This document shows positions 11,761-25,100 of a DNA stretch of 64,000 nt, piece after piece. A program made the translations under genes and the position numbers. The notes below the pieces were generated by a model. It was not told the origin of the DNA. It was given only the letters and a program-made list of their open reading frames with translations, and did no database searches. The number at the start of each line of letters is the position of its first letter. The first letter of the stretch is position 1. Source of the stretch: Cylicocyclus nassatus (lineage: Eukaryota > Nematoda > Chromadorea > Rhabditida > Strongylidae); the NCBI GenBank assembly GCA_958299035.1, contig CATQJL010000113.1, positions 134,501-198,500 on the forward strand. Reading direction: 5' to 3'.

Positions 11761-14440
11761 TTCGTAGGCCTTGACACTCCTTCATGAGCCTTGACACTCC
11801 TTCGTAGGCCTTGGCACTCCTTCGTGAGCCTTGACACTCCTTCGTGAGCCTTGACACTCCTTCGTGAGCCTTGACACTCCTTCGTAGGCCTTGACACTCC
11901 TTCGTAGGCCTTGACACTCCTTCGTGAGCCTTGACACTCCTTCGTAGGCCTTGACACTCCTTCGTAGGCCTTGACACTCCTTCGTGAGCCTTGACACTCC
12001 TTCGTAGGCCTTGACACTCCTTCGTGAGCCTTGACACTCCTTCGTGAGCCTTGACACTCCTTCGTAGGCCTTGACACTCTTTCGTGAGCATTGACACTCC
12101 TTCGTGAGCCTTGACACTCCTTCGTGAGCCTTGACATTCCTTCGTAGGCCTTGACACTCCTTCGTGAGCCTTGACACTCCTTCGTAGGCCTTGACACTCC
12201 TTCGTGAGCCTTGACACTCCTTCATAGGCCTTGACTCTCCTTCGTAGGCCTTGACACTCCTTCGTGAGCCTTGACACTCCTTCGTGAGCCTTGACACTCC
12301 TTCGTAGGCCTTGACACTCCTTCGTGAGCCTTGACACTCCTTCGTAGGCCTTGACACTCCTTCGTAGGCCTTGACACTCCTTCGTGAGCCTTGACACTCT
12401 TTCGTGAGCATTGACACTCCTTCGTGAGCCTTGACACTCCTTCGTGAGCCTTGACACTCCTTCGTAGGCCTTAACACTCCTTCGTGAGCCTTAACACTCC
12501 TTCGTGACCCTTGACACTCCTTCGTAGGCCTTGACACTCCTTCGTAGGCCTTGACACTCCTTCGTGAGCCTTAACACTCCTTCGTAGGCCTTGACACTCC
12601 TCGTGAGCCTTGGCACTCCTTCGTAGGCCTTGACACTCCTTCGTGAGCCTTGACACTCCTTCGTAGGCCTTGACACTCCTTCGTGAGCCTTGACACTCCT
12701 TCGTGAGCCTTGACACTCCTTCGTAGGCCTTGACACTCCTTCGTGAGCCTTGACACTCCTTCGTAGGCCTTGACACTCCTTCGTGAGCCTTGACACTCCT
12801 TCGTAGGCCTTGACACTCCTTCGTGAGCTTTGACACTCCTTCGTAGGCCTTGACACTCCTTTGTAAGCCTTGACACTCCTTCGTGAGCCTTGACACTCCT
12901 TCGTAGGCCTTGACACTCCTTCGTAGGCCTTGACACTCCTTCGAGAGCCTTGACACTCCTTCGTAGGCCTTGACTCTCCTTCGTAGGCCTTGACACTCTT
13001 TCGTGAGCCTTTAACACTCCTTCGTGAGCCTTGACACTCCTTCGTAGGCCTTGACACTCCTTCGTAGGCCTTGACACTCCTTCGTGAGCCTTGACACTCC
13101 TTCGTAGGCCTTGACACTCCTTCGTGAGCCTTGACACTCCTTCGTAGGCCTTGACTCTCCTTCGTAGGCCTTGACACTCTTTCGTGAGCCTTGACACTCC
13201 TTCGTGAGCCTTGACACTCCTTCGTGAGCCTTGACACTCCTTCGTAGGCCTTGACACTCCTTCGTGAGCCTTGACACTCCTTCGTAGGCCTTGACACTCC
13301 TTCGTAGGCCTTTACACTCCTTCGTGAGCTTTGACACTCCTTCGTAAGCCTTGACACTCCTTCGTAGGCCTTGACACTCCTTCGTGAGCCTTGACACTCC
13401 TTCGTAGGCCTTGACACTCCTTCGTGAGCCTTGACTCTCTTTCGTAGGCCTTGACACTCCTTCGTGAGCCTTGACACTCCTTCGTGAGCCTTGACACTCC
13501 TTCGTAGGCCTTGACACTCCTTCGTAGGCCTTGACACTCCTTCGTGAGCCTTGACACTCCTTCGTAGGCCTTGGCACTCCTTCGTGAGCCTTGACACTCC
13601 TTCGTAGGCCTTGACACTCCTTCGTGAGCCTTGACACTCCTTCGTAGGCCTTGACTATCCTTCGTAGGCCTTGACACTCTTTCGTGAGCCTTGACACTCC
13701 TTCGTGAGCCTTGACACTCCTTCGTGAGCCTTGACACTCCTTCGTAGGCCTTGACACTCCTTCGTGAGCCTTGACACTCCTTCGTAGGCCTTGACACTCC
13801 TTCGTGAGCCTTGACACTCCTTCGTAGGCCTTGACTCTCTTTCGTAGGCCTTGACACTCCTTCGTGAGCCTTGACACTCCTTCGTGAGCCTTGACACTCC
13901 TTCGTAGGCATTGGCACTCCTTCGTGAGCCTTGACACTCCTTCGTGAGCCTTGACACTCCTTCGTGAGCCTTGACACTCCTTCGTAGGCCTTGACACTCC
14001 TTCGTAGGCCTTGACACTCCTTCGTGAGCCTTGACACTCCTTCGTAAGCCTTGACACTCCTTCGTAGGCCTTGACACTCCTTCGTGAGCCTTGACACTCC
14101 TTCGTAGGCCTTGACACTCCTTCGTGAGCCTTGACTCTCTTTCGTAGGCCTTGACACTCCTTCGTGAGCCTTGACACTCCTTCGTGAGCCTTGACACTCC
14201 TTCGTAGGCCTTGACACTCCTTCGTAGGCCTTGACACTCCTTCGTGAGCCTTGACACTCCTTCGTAGGCCTTGGCGCTCCTTCGTGAGCCTTGACACTCC
14301 TTCGTAGGCCTTGACACTCCTTCGTGAGCCTTGACACTCCTTCGTAGGCCTTGACTATCCTTCGTAGGCCTTGACACTCTTTCGTGAGCCTTGACACTCC
14401 TTCGTGAGCCTTGACACTCCTTCGTGAGCCTTGACACTCC
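11761..14440. repeat. 2,680-bp higher-order repeat, copy 1
   Basis: This is a 134-unit block. Its variant order, including TTCATGAGCC at 11,781, three TTAACACT units near 12,471-12,571 and a -1/+1 register island, is repeated at offset 2,680. I noticed only three substitutions against copy 2: GACACT at 12,691 versus GATACT at 15,371, TTTACACT at 13,311 versus TTGACACT at 15,991, and GACACT at 13,771 versus GGCACT at 16,451. Boundaries are accurate to about two units. Confidence 0.85.
12591..13010. repeat. Register-shifted island (-1 then +1), first
   Basis: The unit at 12,591-12,609 is 19 bp long (one T lost from CCTTCG), and one extra T occurs at 13,010 before TTAACACT. The 20 or so units between run one base out of register with the flanks. 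The island also holds GAGCTTTG, TTTGTAAGCC and TTCGAGAGCC units. It is shared by all three copies of the 2,680-bp block. Confidence 0.9.
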
Positions 14441-17120
14441 TTCGTAGGCCTTGACACTCCTTCATGAGCCTTGACACTCCTTCGTAGGCCTTGGCACTCC
14501 TTCGTGAGCCTTGACACTCCTTCGTGAGCCTTGACACTCCTTCGTGAGCCTTGACACTCCTTCGTAGGCCTTGACACTCCTTCGTAGGCCTTGACACTCC
14601 TTCGTGAGCCTTGACACTCCTTCGTAGGCCTTGACACTCCTTCGTAGGCCTTGACACTCCTTCGTGAGCCTTGACACTCCTTCGTAGGCCTTGACACTCC
14701 TTCGTGAGCCTTGACACTCCTTCGTGAGCCTTGACACTCCTTCGTAGGCCTTGACACTCTTTCGTGAGCATTGACACTCCTTCGTGAGCCTTGACACTCC
14801 TTCGTGAGCCTTGACATTCCTTCGTAGGCCTTGACACTCCTTCGTGAGCCTTGACACTCCTTCGTAGGCCTTGACACTCCTTCGTGAGCCTTGACACTCC
14901 TTCATAGGCCTTGACTCTCCTTCGTAGGCCTTGACACTCCTTCGTGAGCCTTGACACTCCTTCGTGAGCCTTGACACTCCTTCGTAGGCCTTGACACTCC
15001 TTCGTGAGCCTTGACACTCCTTCGTAGGCCTTGACACTCCTTCGTAGGCCTTGACACTCCTTCGTGAGCCTTGACACTCTTTCGTGAGCATTGACACTCC
15101 TTCGTGAGCCTTGACACTCCTTCGTGAGCCTTGACACTCCTTCGTAGGCCTTAACACTCCTTCGTGAGCCTTAACACTCCTTCGTGACCCTTGACACTCC
15201 TTCGTAGGCCTTGACACTCCTTCGTAGGCCTTGACACTCCTTCGTGAGCCTTAACACTCCTTCGTAGGCCTTGACACTCCTCGTGAGCCTTGGCACTCCT
15301 TCGTAGGCCTTGACACTCCTTCGTGAGCCTTGACACTCCTTCGTAGGCCTTGACACTCCTTCGTGAGCCTTGATACTCCTTCGTGAGCCTTGACACTCCT
15401 TCGTAGGCCTTGACACTCCTTCGTGAGCCTTGACACTCCTTCGTAGGCCTTGACACTCCTTCGTGAGCCTTGACACTCCTTCGTAGGCCTTGACACTCCT
15501 TCGTGAGCTTTGACACTCCTTCGTAGGCCTTGACACTCCTTTGTAAGCCTTGACACTCCTTCGTGAGCCTTGACACTCCTTCGTAGGCCTTGACACTCCT
15601 TCGTAGGCCTTGACACTCCTTCGAGAGCCTTGACACTCCTTCGTAGGCCTTGACTCTCCTTCGTAGGCCTTGACACTCTTTCGTGAGCCTTTAACACTCC
15701 TTCGTGAGCCTTGACACTCCTTCGTAGGCCTTGACACTCCTTCGTAGGCCTTGACACTCCTTCGTGAGCCTTGACACTCCTTCGTAGGCCTTGACACTCC
15801 TTCGTGAGCCTTGACACTCCTTCGTAGGCCTTGACTCTCCTTCGTAGGCCTTGACACTCTTTCGTGAGCCTTGACACTCCTTCGTGAGCCTTGACACTCC
15901 TTCGTGAGCCTTGACACTCCTTCGTAGGCCTTGACACTCCTTCGTGAGCCTTGACACTCCTTCGTAGGCCTTGACACTCCTTCGTAGGCCTTGACACTCC
16001 TTCGTGAGCTTTGACACTCCTTCGTAAGCCTTGACACTCCTTCGTAGGCCTTGACACTCCTTCGTGAGCCTTGACACTCCTTCGTAGGCCTTGACACTCC
16101 TTCGTGAGCCTTGACTCTCTTTCGTAGGCCTTGACACTCCTTCGTGAGCCTTGACACTCCTTCGTGAGCCTTGACACTCCTTCGTAGGCCTTGACACTCC
16201 TTCGTAGGCCTTGACACTCCTTCGTGAGCCTTGACACTCCTTCGTAGGCCTTGGCACTCCTTCGTGAGCCTTGACACTCCTTCGTAGGCCTTGACACTCC
16301 TTCGTGAGCCTTGACACTCCTTCGTAGGCCTTGACTATCCTTCGTAGGCCTTGACACTCTTTCGTGAGCCTTGACACTCCTTCGTGAGCCTTGACACTCC
16401 TTCGTGAGCCTTGACACTCCTTCGTAGGCCTTGACACTCCTTCGTGAGCCTTGGCACTCCTTCGTAGGCCTTGACACTCCTTCGTGAGCCTTGACACTCC
16501 TTCGTAGGCCTTGACTCTCTTTCGTAGGCCTTGACACTCCTTCGTGAGCCTTGACACTCCTTCGTGAGCCTTGACACTCCTTCGTAGGCATTGGCACTCC
16601 TTCGTGAGCCTTGACACTCCTTCGTGAGCCTTGACACTCCTTCGTGAGCCTTGACACTCCTTCGTAGGCCTTGACACTCCTTCGTAGGCCTTGACACTCC
16701 TTCGTGAGCCTTGACACTCCTTCGTAAGCCTTGACACTCCTTCGTAGGCCTTGACACTCCTTCGTGAGCCTTGACACTCCTTCGTAGGCCTTGACACTCC
16801 TTCGTGAGCCTTGACTCTCTTTCGTAGGCCTTGACACTCCTTCGTGAGCCTTGACACTCCTTCGTGAGCCTTGACACTCCTTCGTAGGCCTTGACACTCC
16901 TTCGTAGGCCTTGACACTCCTTCGTGAGCCTTGACACTCCTTCGTAGGCCTTGGCGCTCCTTCGTGAGCCTTGACACTCCTTCGTAGGCCTTGACACTCC
17001 TTCGTGAGCCTTGACACTCCTTCGTAGGCCTTGACTATCCTTCGTAGGCCTTGACACTCTTTCGTGAGCCTTGACACTCCTTCGTGAGCCTTGACACTCC
17101 TTCGTGAGCCTTGACACTCC
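14441..17120. repeat. 2,680-bp higher-order repeat, copy 2
   Basis: This copy lies directly beside copy 1 and is nearly identical to it. It carries the same TTCATGAGCC variant (14,461) and the same register island (15,271-15,690). One extra Y unit follows at 17,121-17,140, before the third copy. Confidence 0.85.
15271..15690. repeat. Register-shifted island (-1 then +1), second
   Basis: A 19-bp unit at 15,271-15,289 and an extra T at 15,690 repeat the first island exactly 2,680 bp later. Confidence 0.9.
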
Positions 17121-17140
17121 TTCGTAGGCCTTGACACTCC

Positions 17141-18500
17141 TTCGTAGGCCTTGACACTCCTTCGTGAGCCTTGACACTCCTTCGTAGGCCTTGGCACTCC
17201 TTCGTGAGCCTTGACACTCCTTCGTGAGCCTTGACACTCCTTCGTGAGCCTTGACACTCCTTCGTAGGCCTTGACACTCCTTCGTAGGCCTTGACACTCC
17301 TTCGTGAGCCTTGACACTCCTTCGTAGGCCTTGACACTCCTTCGTAGGCCTTGACACTCCTTCGTGAGCCTTGACACTCCTTCGTAGGCCTTGACACTCC
17401 TTCGTGAGCCTTGACACTCCTTCGTGAGCCTTGACACTCCTTCGTAGGCCTTGACACTCTTTCGTGAGCATTGACACTCCTTCGTGAGCCTTGACACTCC
17501 TTCGTGAGCCTTGACATTCCTTCGTAGGCCTTGACACTCCTTCGTGAGCCTTGACACTCCTTCGTAGGCCTTGACACTCCTTCGTGAGCCTTGACACTCC
17601 TTCATAGGCCTTGACTCTCCTTCGTAGGCCTTGACACTCCTTCGTGAGCCTTGACACTCCTTCGTGAGCCTTGACACTCCTTCGTAGGCCTTGACACTCC
17701 TTCGTGAGCCTTGACACTCCTTCGTAGGCCTTGACACTCCTTCGTAGGCCTTGACACTCCTTCGTGAGCCTTGACACTCTTTCGTGAGCATTGACACTCC
17801 TTCGTGAGCCTTGACACTCCTTCGTGAGCCTTGACACTCCTTCGTAGGCCTTAACACTCCTTCGTGAGCCTTAACACTCCTTCGTGACCCTTGACACTCC
17901 TTCGTAGGCCTTGACACTCCTTCGTAGGCCTTGACACTCCTTCGTGAGCCTTAACACTCCTTCGTAGGCCTTGACACTCCTCGTGAGCCTTGGCACTCCT
18001 TCGTAGGCCTTGACACTCCTTCGTGAGCCTTGACACTCCTTCGTAGGCCTTGACACTCCTTCGTGAGCCTTGACACTCCTTCGTGAGCCTTGACACTCCT
18101 TCGTAGGCCTTGACACTCCTTCGTGAGCCTTGACACTCCTTCGTAGGCCTTGACACTCCTTCGTGAGCCTTGACACTCCTTCGTAGGCCTTGACACTCCT
18201 TCGTGAGCTTTGACACTCCTTCGTAGGCCTTGACACTCCTTTGTGAGCCTTGACACTCCTTCGTGAGCCTTGACACTCCTTCGTAGGCCTTGACACTCCT
18301 TCGTAGGCCTTGACACTCCTTCGAGAGCCTTGACACTCCTTCGTAGGCCTTGACTCTCCTTCGTAGGCCTTGACACTCTTTCGTGAGCCTTTAACACTCC
18401 TTCGTGAGCCTTGACACTCCTTCGTAGGCCTTGACACTCCTTCGTAGGCCTTGACACTCCTTCGTGAGCCTTGACACTCCTTCGTAGGCCTTGACACTCC
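17141..18500. repeat. 2,680-bp higher-order repeat, partial copy 3
   Basis: This copy matches 14,441-15,800 at offset 2,700 and includes the third register island (17,971-18,390). It breaks off at 18,501, where a CGTGGGCC unit replaces H and the order diverges. The TTCATGAGCC variant of copies 1 and 2 is TTCGTGAGCC here. Confidence 0.83.
17971..18390. repeat. Register-shifted island (-1 then +1), third
   Basis: A 19-bp unit at 17,971-17,989 and an extra T at 18,390 repeat the island 2,700 bp after the second one. The TTTGTAAGCC unit of the other two copies is TTTGTGAGCC here (18,241). Confidence 0.9.
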
Positions 18501-18670
18501 TTCGTGGGCCTTGACACTCCTTCGTGAGCCTTGACACTCCTTCGTAGGCCTTGGCACTCCTTCGTGAGCCTTCACACTCCTTCGTGAGCCTTGACACTCC
18601 TTCGTGAGCCTTGACACTCCTTCGTAGGCCTTAACACTCCTTCGTGAGCCTTGACACTCCTTCGTAGGCC

Positions 18671-21600
18671 TTGACACTCCTTCGTAGGCCTTAACACTCC
18701 TTCGTGAGCCTTGACACTCCTTCGTAGGCCTTGACACTCCTTCGTAGGCCTTGACACTCCTTCGTGAGCCTTGACACTCCTTCGTAGGCCTTGGCACTCC
18801 TTCGTGAGCCTTGACACTCCTTCGTGAGCCTTGACACTCCTTCGTAGGCCTTGACACTCTTTCGTGAGCATTGACACTCCTTCGTGAGCCTTGACACTCC
18901 TTCGTGAGCCTTGACACTCCTTCGTAGGCCTTGACACTCCTTCGTGAGCCTTGACACTCCTTCGTGAGCCTTGACACTCCTTCGTAGGCCTTGACACTCC
19001 TTCGTGAGCCTTGACACTCCTTCGTAGGCCTTGACACTCCTTCGTGAGCCTTGACACTCCTTCGTAGGCCTTGACACTCCTTCGTGAGCCTTGACACTCC
19101 TTCGTAGGCCTTGACACTCCTTCGTAGGCCTTGACACTCCTTCGTGAGCCTTGACACTCCTTCGTAGGACTTGACAGTCCTTCTTGAGCCTTGACACTCC
19201 TTCGTGAGCCTTGACACTCCTTCGTAGGCCTTGACACTCTTTCGTGAGCATTGACACTCCTTCGTGAGCCTTGACACTCCTTCGTGAGCCTTGACACTCC
19301 TTCGTAGGCCTTGACACTCCTTCGTGAGCCTTGACACTCCTTCGTAGGCCTTGACACTCCTTCGTGAGCCTTGACACTCCTTCGTAGGCCTTGACTCTCT
19401 TTCGTAGGCCTTGACACTCCTTCGTGAGCCTTGACACTCCTTCGTAGGCCTTGACACTCCTTCGTGAGCCTTGACACTCCTTCGTAGGCCTTGGCACTCC
19501 TTCGTGAGCCTTGACACTCCTTCGTAGGCCTTGACACTCCTTCGTGAGCCTTGACACTCCTTCGTAGGCCTTGACTATCCTTCGTAGGCCTTGACACTCT
19601 TTCGTGAGCCTTGACACTCCTTCGTGAGCCTTGACACTCCTTCGTGAGCCTTGACACTCCTTCGTAGGCCTTGACACTCCTTCGTGAGCCTTGACACTCC
19701 TTCGTAGGCCTTGACACTCCTTCGTAGGCCTTGACACTCCTTCGTGAGCCTTGACACTCCTTCGTAGGCCTTGGCACTCCTTCGTGAGCCTTGACACTCC
19801 TTCGTGAGCCTTGACACTCCTTCGTGAGCCTTGACACTCCTTCGTAGGCCTTGACACTCCTTCGTAGGCCTTGACACTCCTTCGTGAGCCTTGACACTCC
19901 TTCGTAGGCCTTGACACTCCTTCGTAGGCCTTGACACTCCTTCGTGAGCCTTGACACTCCTTCGTAGGCCTTGACACTCCTTCGTGAGCCTTGACACTCC
20001 TTCGTGAGCCTTGACACTCCTTCGTTGGCCTTGACACTCTTTCGTGAGCATTGACACTCCTTCGTGAGCCTTGACACTCCTTCGTGAGCCTTGACATTCC
20101 TTCGTAGGCCTTGACACTCCTTCGTGAGCCTTGACACTCCTTCGTAGGCCTTGACACTCCTTCGTGAGCCTTGACACTCCTTCATAGGCCTTGACTCTCC
20201 TTCGTAGGCCTTGACACTCCTTCGTGAGCCTTGACACTCCTTCGTGAGCCTTGACACTCCTTCGTGAGCCTTGACACTCCTTCGTAGGCCTTGACACTCC
20301 TTCGTGAGCCTTGACACTCCTTCGTAGGCCTTAACACTCCTTCGTGAGCCTTGACACTCCTTCGTAGGCCTTGACACTCCTTCGTAGGCCTTGACACTCC
20401 TTCGTGAGCCTTGACACTCCTTCGTAGGCCTTGGCACTCCTTCGTGAGCCTTGACACTCCTTCGTGAGCCTTGACACTCCTTCGTAGGCCTTGACACTCT
20501 TTCGTGAGCATTGACACTCCTTCGTGAGCCTTGACACTCCTTCGTGAGCCTTGACACTCCTTCGTAGGCCTTGACACTCCTTCGTGAGCCTTGACACTCC
20601 TTCGTGAGCCTTGACACTCCTTCGTAGGCCTTGACACTCCTTCGTGAGCCTTGACACTCCTTCGTAGGCCTTGACACTCCTTCGTGAGCCTTGACACTCC
20701 TTCGTAGGCCTTGACACTCCTTCGTGAGCCTTGACACTCCTTCGTAGGCCTTGACACTCCTTCGTAGGCCTTGACACTCCTTCGTGAGCCTTGACACTCC
20801 TTCGTAGGACTTGACAGTCCTTCTTGAGCCTTGACACTCCTTCGTGAGCCTTGACACTCCTTCGTAGGCCTTGACACTCTTTCGTGAGCATTGACACTCC
20901 TTCGTGAGCCTTGACACTCCTTCGTGAGCCTTGACACTCCTTCGTAGGCCTTGACACTCCTTCGTGAGCCTTGACACTCCTTCGTAGGCCTTGACACTCC
21001 TTCGTGAGCCTTGACACTCCTTCGTAGGCCTTGACTCTCTTTCGTAGGCCTTGACACTCCTTCGTGAGCCTTGACACTCCTTCGTAGGCCTTGACACTCC
21101 TTCGTGAGCCTTGACACTCCTTCGTAGGCCTTGGCACTCCTTCGTGAGCCTTGACACTCCTTCGTAGGCCTTGACACTCCTTCGTGAGCCTTGACACTCC
21201 TTCGTAGGCCTTGACTATCCTTCGTAGGCCTTGACACTCTTTCGTGAGCCTTGACACTCCTTCGTGAGCCTTGACACTCCTTCGTGAGCCTTGACACTCC
21301 TTCGTAGGCCTTGACACTCCTTCGTGAGCCTTGACACTCCTTCGTAGGCCTTGACACTCCTTCGTAGGCCTTGACACTCCTTCGTGAGCCTTGACACTCC
21401 TTCGTAGGCCTTGGCACTCCTTCGTGAGCCTTGACACTCCTTCGTGAGCCTTGACACTCCTTCGTGAGCCTTGACACTCCTTCGTAGGCCTTGACACTCC
21501 TTCGTAGGCCTTGACACTCCTTCGTGAGCCTTGACACTCCTTCGTAGGCCTTGACACTCCTTCGTAGGCCTTGACACTCCTTCGTGAGCCTTGACACTCC

Positions 21601-21950
21601 TTCGTAGGCCTTGACACTCCTTCGTGAGCCTTGACACTCCTTCGTGAGCCTTGACACTCCTTCGTTGGCCTTGACACTCTTTCGTGAGCATTGACACTCC
21701 TTCGTGAGCCTTGACACTCCTTCGTGAGCCTTGACATTCCTTCGTAGGCCTTGACACTCCTTCGTGAGCCTTGACACTCCTTCGTAGGCCTTGACACTCC
21801 TTCGTGAGCCTTGACACTCCTTCATAGGCCTTGACTCTCCTTCGTAGGCCTTGACACTCCTTCGTGAGCCTTGACACTCCTTCGTGAGCCTTGACACTCC
21901 TTCGTGAGCCTTGACACTCCTTCGTAGGCCTTGACACTCCTTCGTGAGCC
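18671..21950. repeat. Tandem pair of a 1,640-bp higher-order repeat
   Basis: Copies at about 18,671-20,310 and 20,311-21,950 show the same variants in the same order. Rare private markers recur at offset 1,640: TTAACACT at 18,691 and 20,331, CGTAGGACTTGACAGTCC followed by TTCTTGAGCC near 19,161 and 20,801, and CGTTGGCC at 20,021 and 21,661. I saw no substitution between the copies. The pair ends where domain A gives way to domain B. Confidence 0.87.
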
Positions 21951-22130
21951 TTGACACTCCTTCGTGAGCCTTGACACTCCTTCGTGAGCCTTGACACTCC
22001 TTCGTGAGCCTTGACACTCCTTCGTAGGCCTTGACACTCCTTCGTGAGCCTTGACACTCCTTCGTGAGCCTTGACACTCCTTCGTGAGCCTTGACACTCC
22101 TTCGTGAGCCTTGACACTCCTTCGTGAGCC

Positions 22131-25100
22131 TTGACACCCCTTCGTGAGCCTTGACACTCCTTCGTAGGCCTTCACACTCCTTCGTAAGCCTTGACACTCC
22201 TTCGTGAGCCTTGACACTCCTTCGTGAGCCTTGACACTCCTTCGTGAGCCTTGACACTCCTTCGTGAGCCTTGACACTCCTTCGTGAGCTTTGACACTCC
22301 TTCGTAGGCCTTGACACTCCTTCGTGAGCCTTGACACTCCTTCGTGAGCCTTGACACTCCTTCGTGAGCCTTGACACTCCTTCGTGAGCCTTGACACCCC
22401 TTCGTGAGCCTTGACACTCCTTCGTAGGCCTTCACACTCCTTCGTAAGCCTTGACACTCCTTCGTGAGCCTTGACACTCCTTCGTGAGCCTTGACACTCC
22501 TTCGTGAGCCTTGACACTCCTTCGTGAGCCTTGACACTCCTTCGTAGGCCTTGACACTCCTTCGTGAGCCTTGACACTCCTTCGTAGGCCTTGACACTCC
22601 TTCGTGAGCCTTGACACTCCTTCGTGAGCCTTGACACTCCTTCGTGAGCCTTGACACTCCTTCGTGAGCCTTGACACTCCTTCGTAGGCCTTGACACTCC
22701 TTCGTGAGCCTTGACACTCCTTCGTGAGCCTTGACACTCCTTCGTGAGCCTTGACACTCCTTCGTGAGCCTTGACACTCCTTCGTGAGCCTTGACACCCC
22801 TTCGTGAGCCTTGACACTCCTTCGTAGGCCTTCACACTCCTTCGTAAGCCTTGACACTCCTTCGTGAGCCTTGACACTCCTTCGTGAGCCTTGACACTCC
22901 TTCGTGAGCCTTGACACTCCTTCGTGAGCCTTGACACTCCTTCGTGAGCCTTGACACTCCTTCGTAGGCCTTGACACTCCTTCGTGAGCCTTGACACTCC
23001 TTCGTGAGCCTTGACACTCCTTCGTGAGCCTTGACACTCCTTCGTGAGCCTTGACACCCCTTCGTGAGCCTTGACACTCCTTCGTAGGCCTTCACACTCC
23101 TTCGTAAGCCTTGACACTCCTTCGTGAGCCTTGACACTCCTTCGTGAGCCTTGACACTCCTTCGTGAGCCTTGACACTCCTTCGTGAGCCTTGACACTTC
23201 TTCGTGAGCCTTGACACTTCTTCGTGAGCCTTGACACTCCTTCGTAGGCCTTGACACTCCTTCGTGAGCCTTGACACTCCTTCGTGAGCCTTGACACTCC
23301 TTCGTGAGCCTTGACACTCCTTCGTGAGCCTTGACACTCCTTCGTGAGCCTTGACACTCCTTCGTAGGCCTTGACACTCCTTCGTGAGCCTTGACACTCC
23401 TTCGTGAGCCTTGACACTCCTTCGTGAGCCTTGACACTCCTTCGTAGGAATTGACACTCCTTCGTGAGCCTTGACACTCCTTCGTGAGCCTTGACACTCC
23501 TTCGTGAGCCTTGACACCCCTTCGTGAGCCTTGACACTCCTTCGTAGGCCTTCACACTCCTTCGTGAGCCTTGACACTCCTTCGTGAGCCTTGACACTCC
23601 TTCGTGAGCCTTGACACTTCTTCGTGAGCCTTGACACTCCTTCGTAGGCCTTGACACTCCTTCGTGAGCCTTGACACTCCTTCGTGAGCCTTGACACTCC
23701 TTCGTGAGCCTTGACACTCCTTCGTGAGCCTTGACACCCCTTCGTGAGCCTTGACACTCCTTCGTGAGCCTTGACACTCCTTCGTAGGCCTTGGCACTCC
23801 TTCGTGAGCCTTGACACTCCTTCGTGAGCCTTGACACTCCTTCGTGAGCCTTGACACTTCTTCGTAGGCCTTGACACTCCTTCGTGAGCCTTGACACCCC
23901 TTCGTGAGCCTTGACACTCCTTCGTGAGCCTTGACACTCCTTCGTGAGCCTTGACACCCCTTCGTGAGCCTTGACACTCCTTCGTGAGCCTTGACACTCC
24001 TTCGTAGGCCTTGACACTCCTTCGTGAGCCTTGACACTCCTTCGTGAGCCTTGACACTCCTTCGTGAGCCTTGACACTCCTTCGTAGGCCTTGACACTCC
24101 TTCGTGAGCCTTGACACTCCTTCGTGAGCCTTGACACTCCTTCGTGAGCCTTGACACTCCTTCGTGAGCCTTGACACTCCTTCGTAGGCCTTGACACTCC
24201 TTCGTGAGCCTTGACACTCCTTCGTAGGCCTTGACACTCCTTCGTGAGCCTTGACACTCCTTCGTGAGCCTTGACACTCCTTCGTGAGCCTTGACACTCC
24301 TTCGTGAGCCTTGACACTCCTTCGTGAGCCTTGACACCCCTTCGTGAGCCTTGACACTCCTTCGTAGGCCTTCACACTCCTTCGTAAGCCTTGACACTCC
24401 TTCGTGAGCCTTGACACTCCTTCGTGAGCCTTGACACTCCTTCGTGAGCCTTGACACTCCTTCGTGAGCCTTGACACTCCTTCGTGAGCCTTGACACTCC
24501 TTCGTAGGCCTTGACACTCCTTCGTGAGCCTTGACACTCCTTCGTGAGCCTTGACACTCCTTCGTGAGCCTTGACACTCCTTCGTGAGCCTTGACACCCC
24601 TTCGTGAGCCTTGACACTCCTTCGTAGGCCTTCACACTCCTTCGTAAGCCTTGACACTCCTTCGTGAGCCTTGACACTCCTTCGTGAGCCTTGACACTCC
24701 TTCGTGAGCCTTGACACTCCTTCGTGAGCCTTGACACTCCTTCGTAGGCCTTGACACTCCTTCGTGAGCCTTGACACTCCTTCGTAGGCCTTGACACTCC
24801 TTCGTGAGCCTTGACACTCCTTCGTGAGCCTTGACACTCCTTCGTGAGCCTTGACACTCCTTCGTGAGCCTTGACACTCCTTCGTAGGCCTTGACACTCC
24901 TTCGTGAGCCTTGACACTCCTTCGTGAGCCTTGACACTCCTTCGTGAGCCTTGACACTCCTTCGTGAGCCTTGACACTCCTTCGTGAGCCTTGACACCCC
25001 TTCGTGAGCCTTGACACTCCTTCGTAGGCCTTCACACTCCTTCGTAAGCCTTGACACTCCTTCGTGAGCCTTGACACTCCTTCGTGAGCCTTGACACTCC

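Larger units (their letters stand above)
1..21960. repeat. Satellite domain A: mixed H/Y units
   Basis: Type H (CGTGAGCC) and type Y (CGTAGGCC) units are interspersed at close to equal frequency: 30 of the first 60 units are Y. Variants characteristic of this domain are GACTCTCC, GACATTCC, GACTATCC, GACACGCC and the pair CTCTTTCGTGAGCATTG. GACTCTCC and GACATTCC recur up to about 21,830 and I did not see them after 22,000. The right limit coincides with the end of the second copy of the 1,640-bp duplication, so the domain border is probably a duplication breakpoint. No genes are present. Confidence 0.9.
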
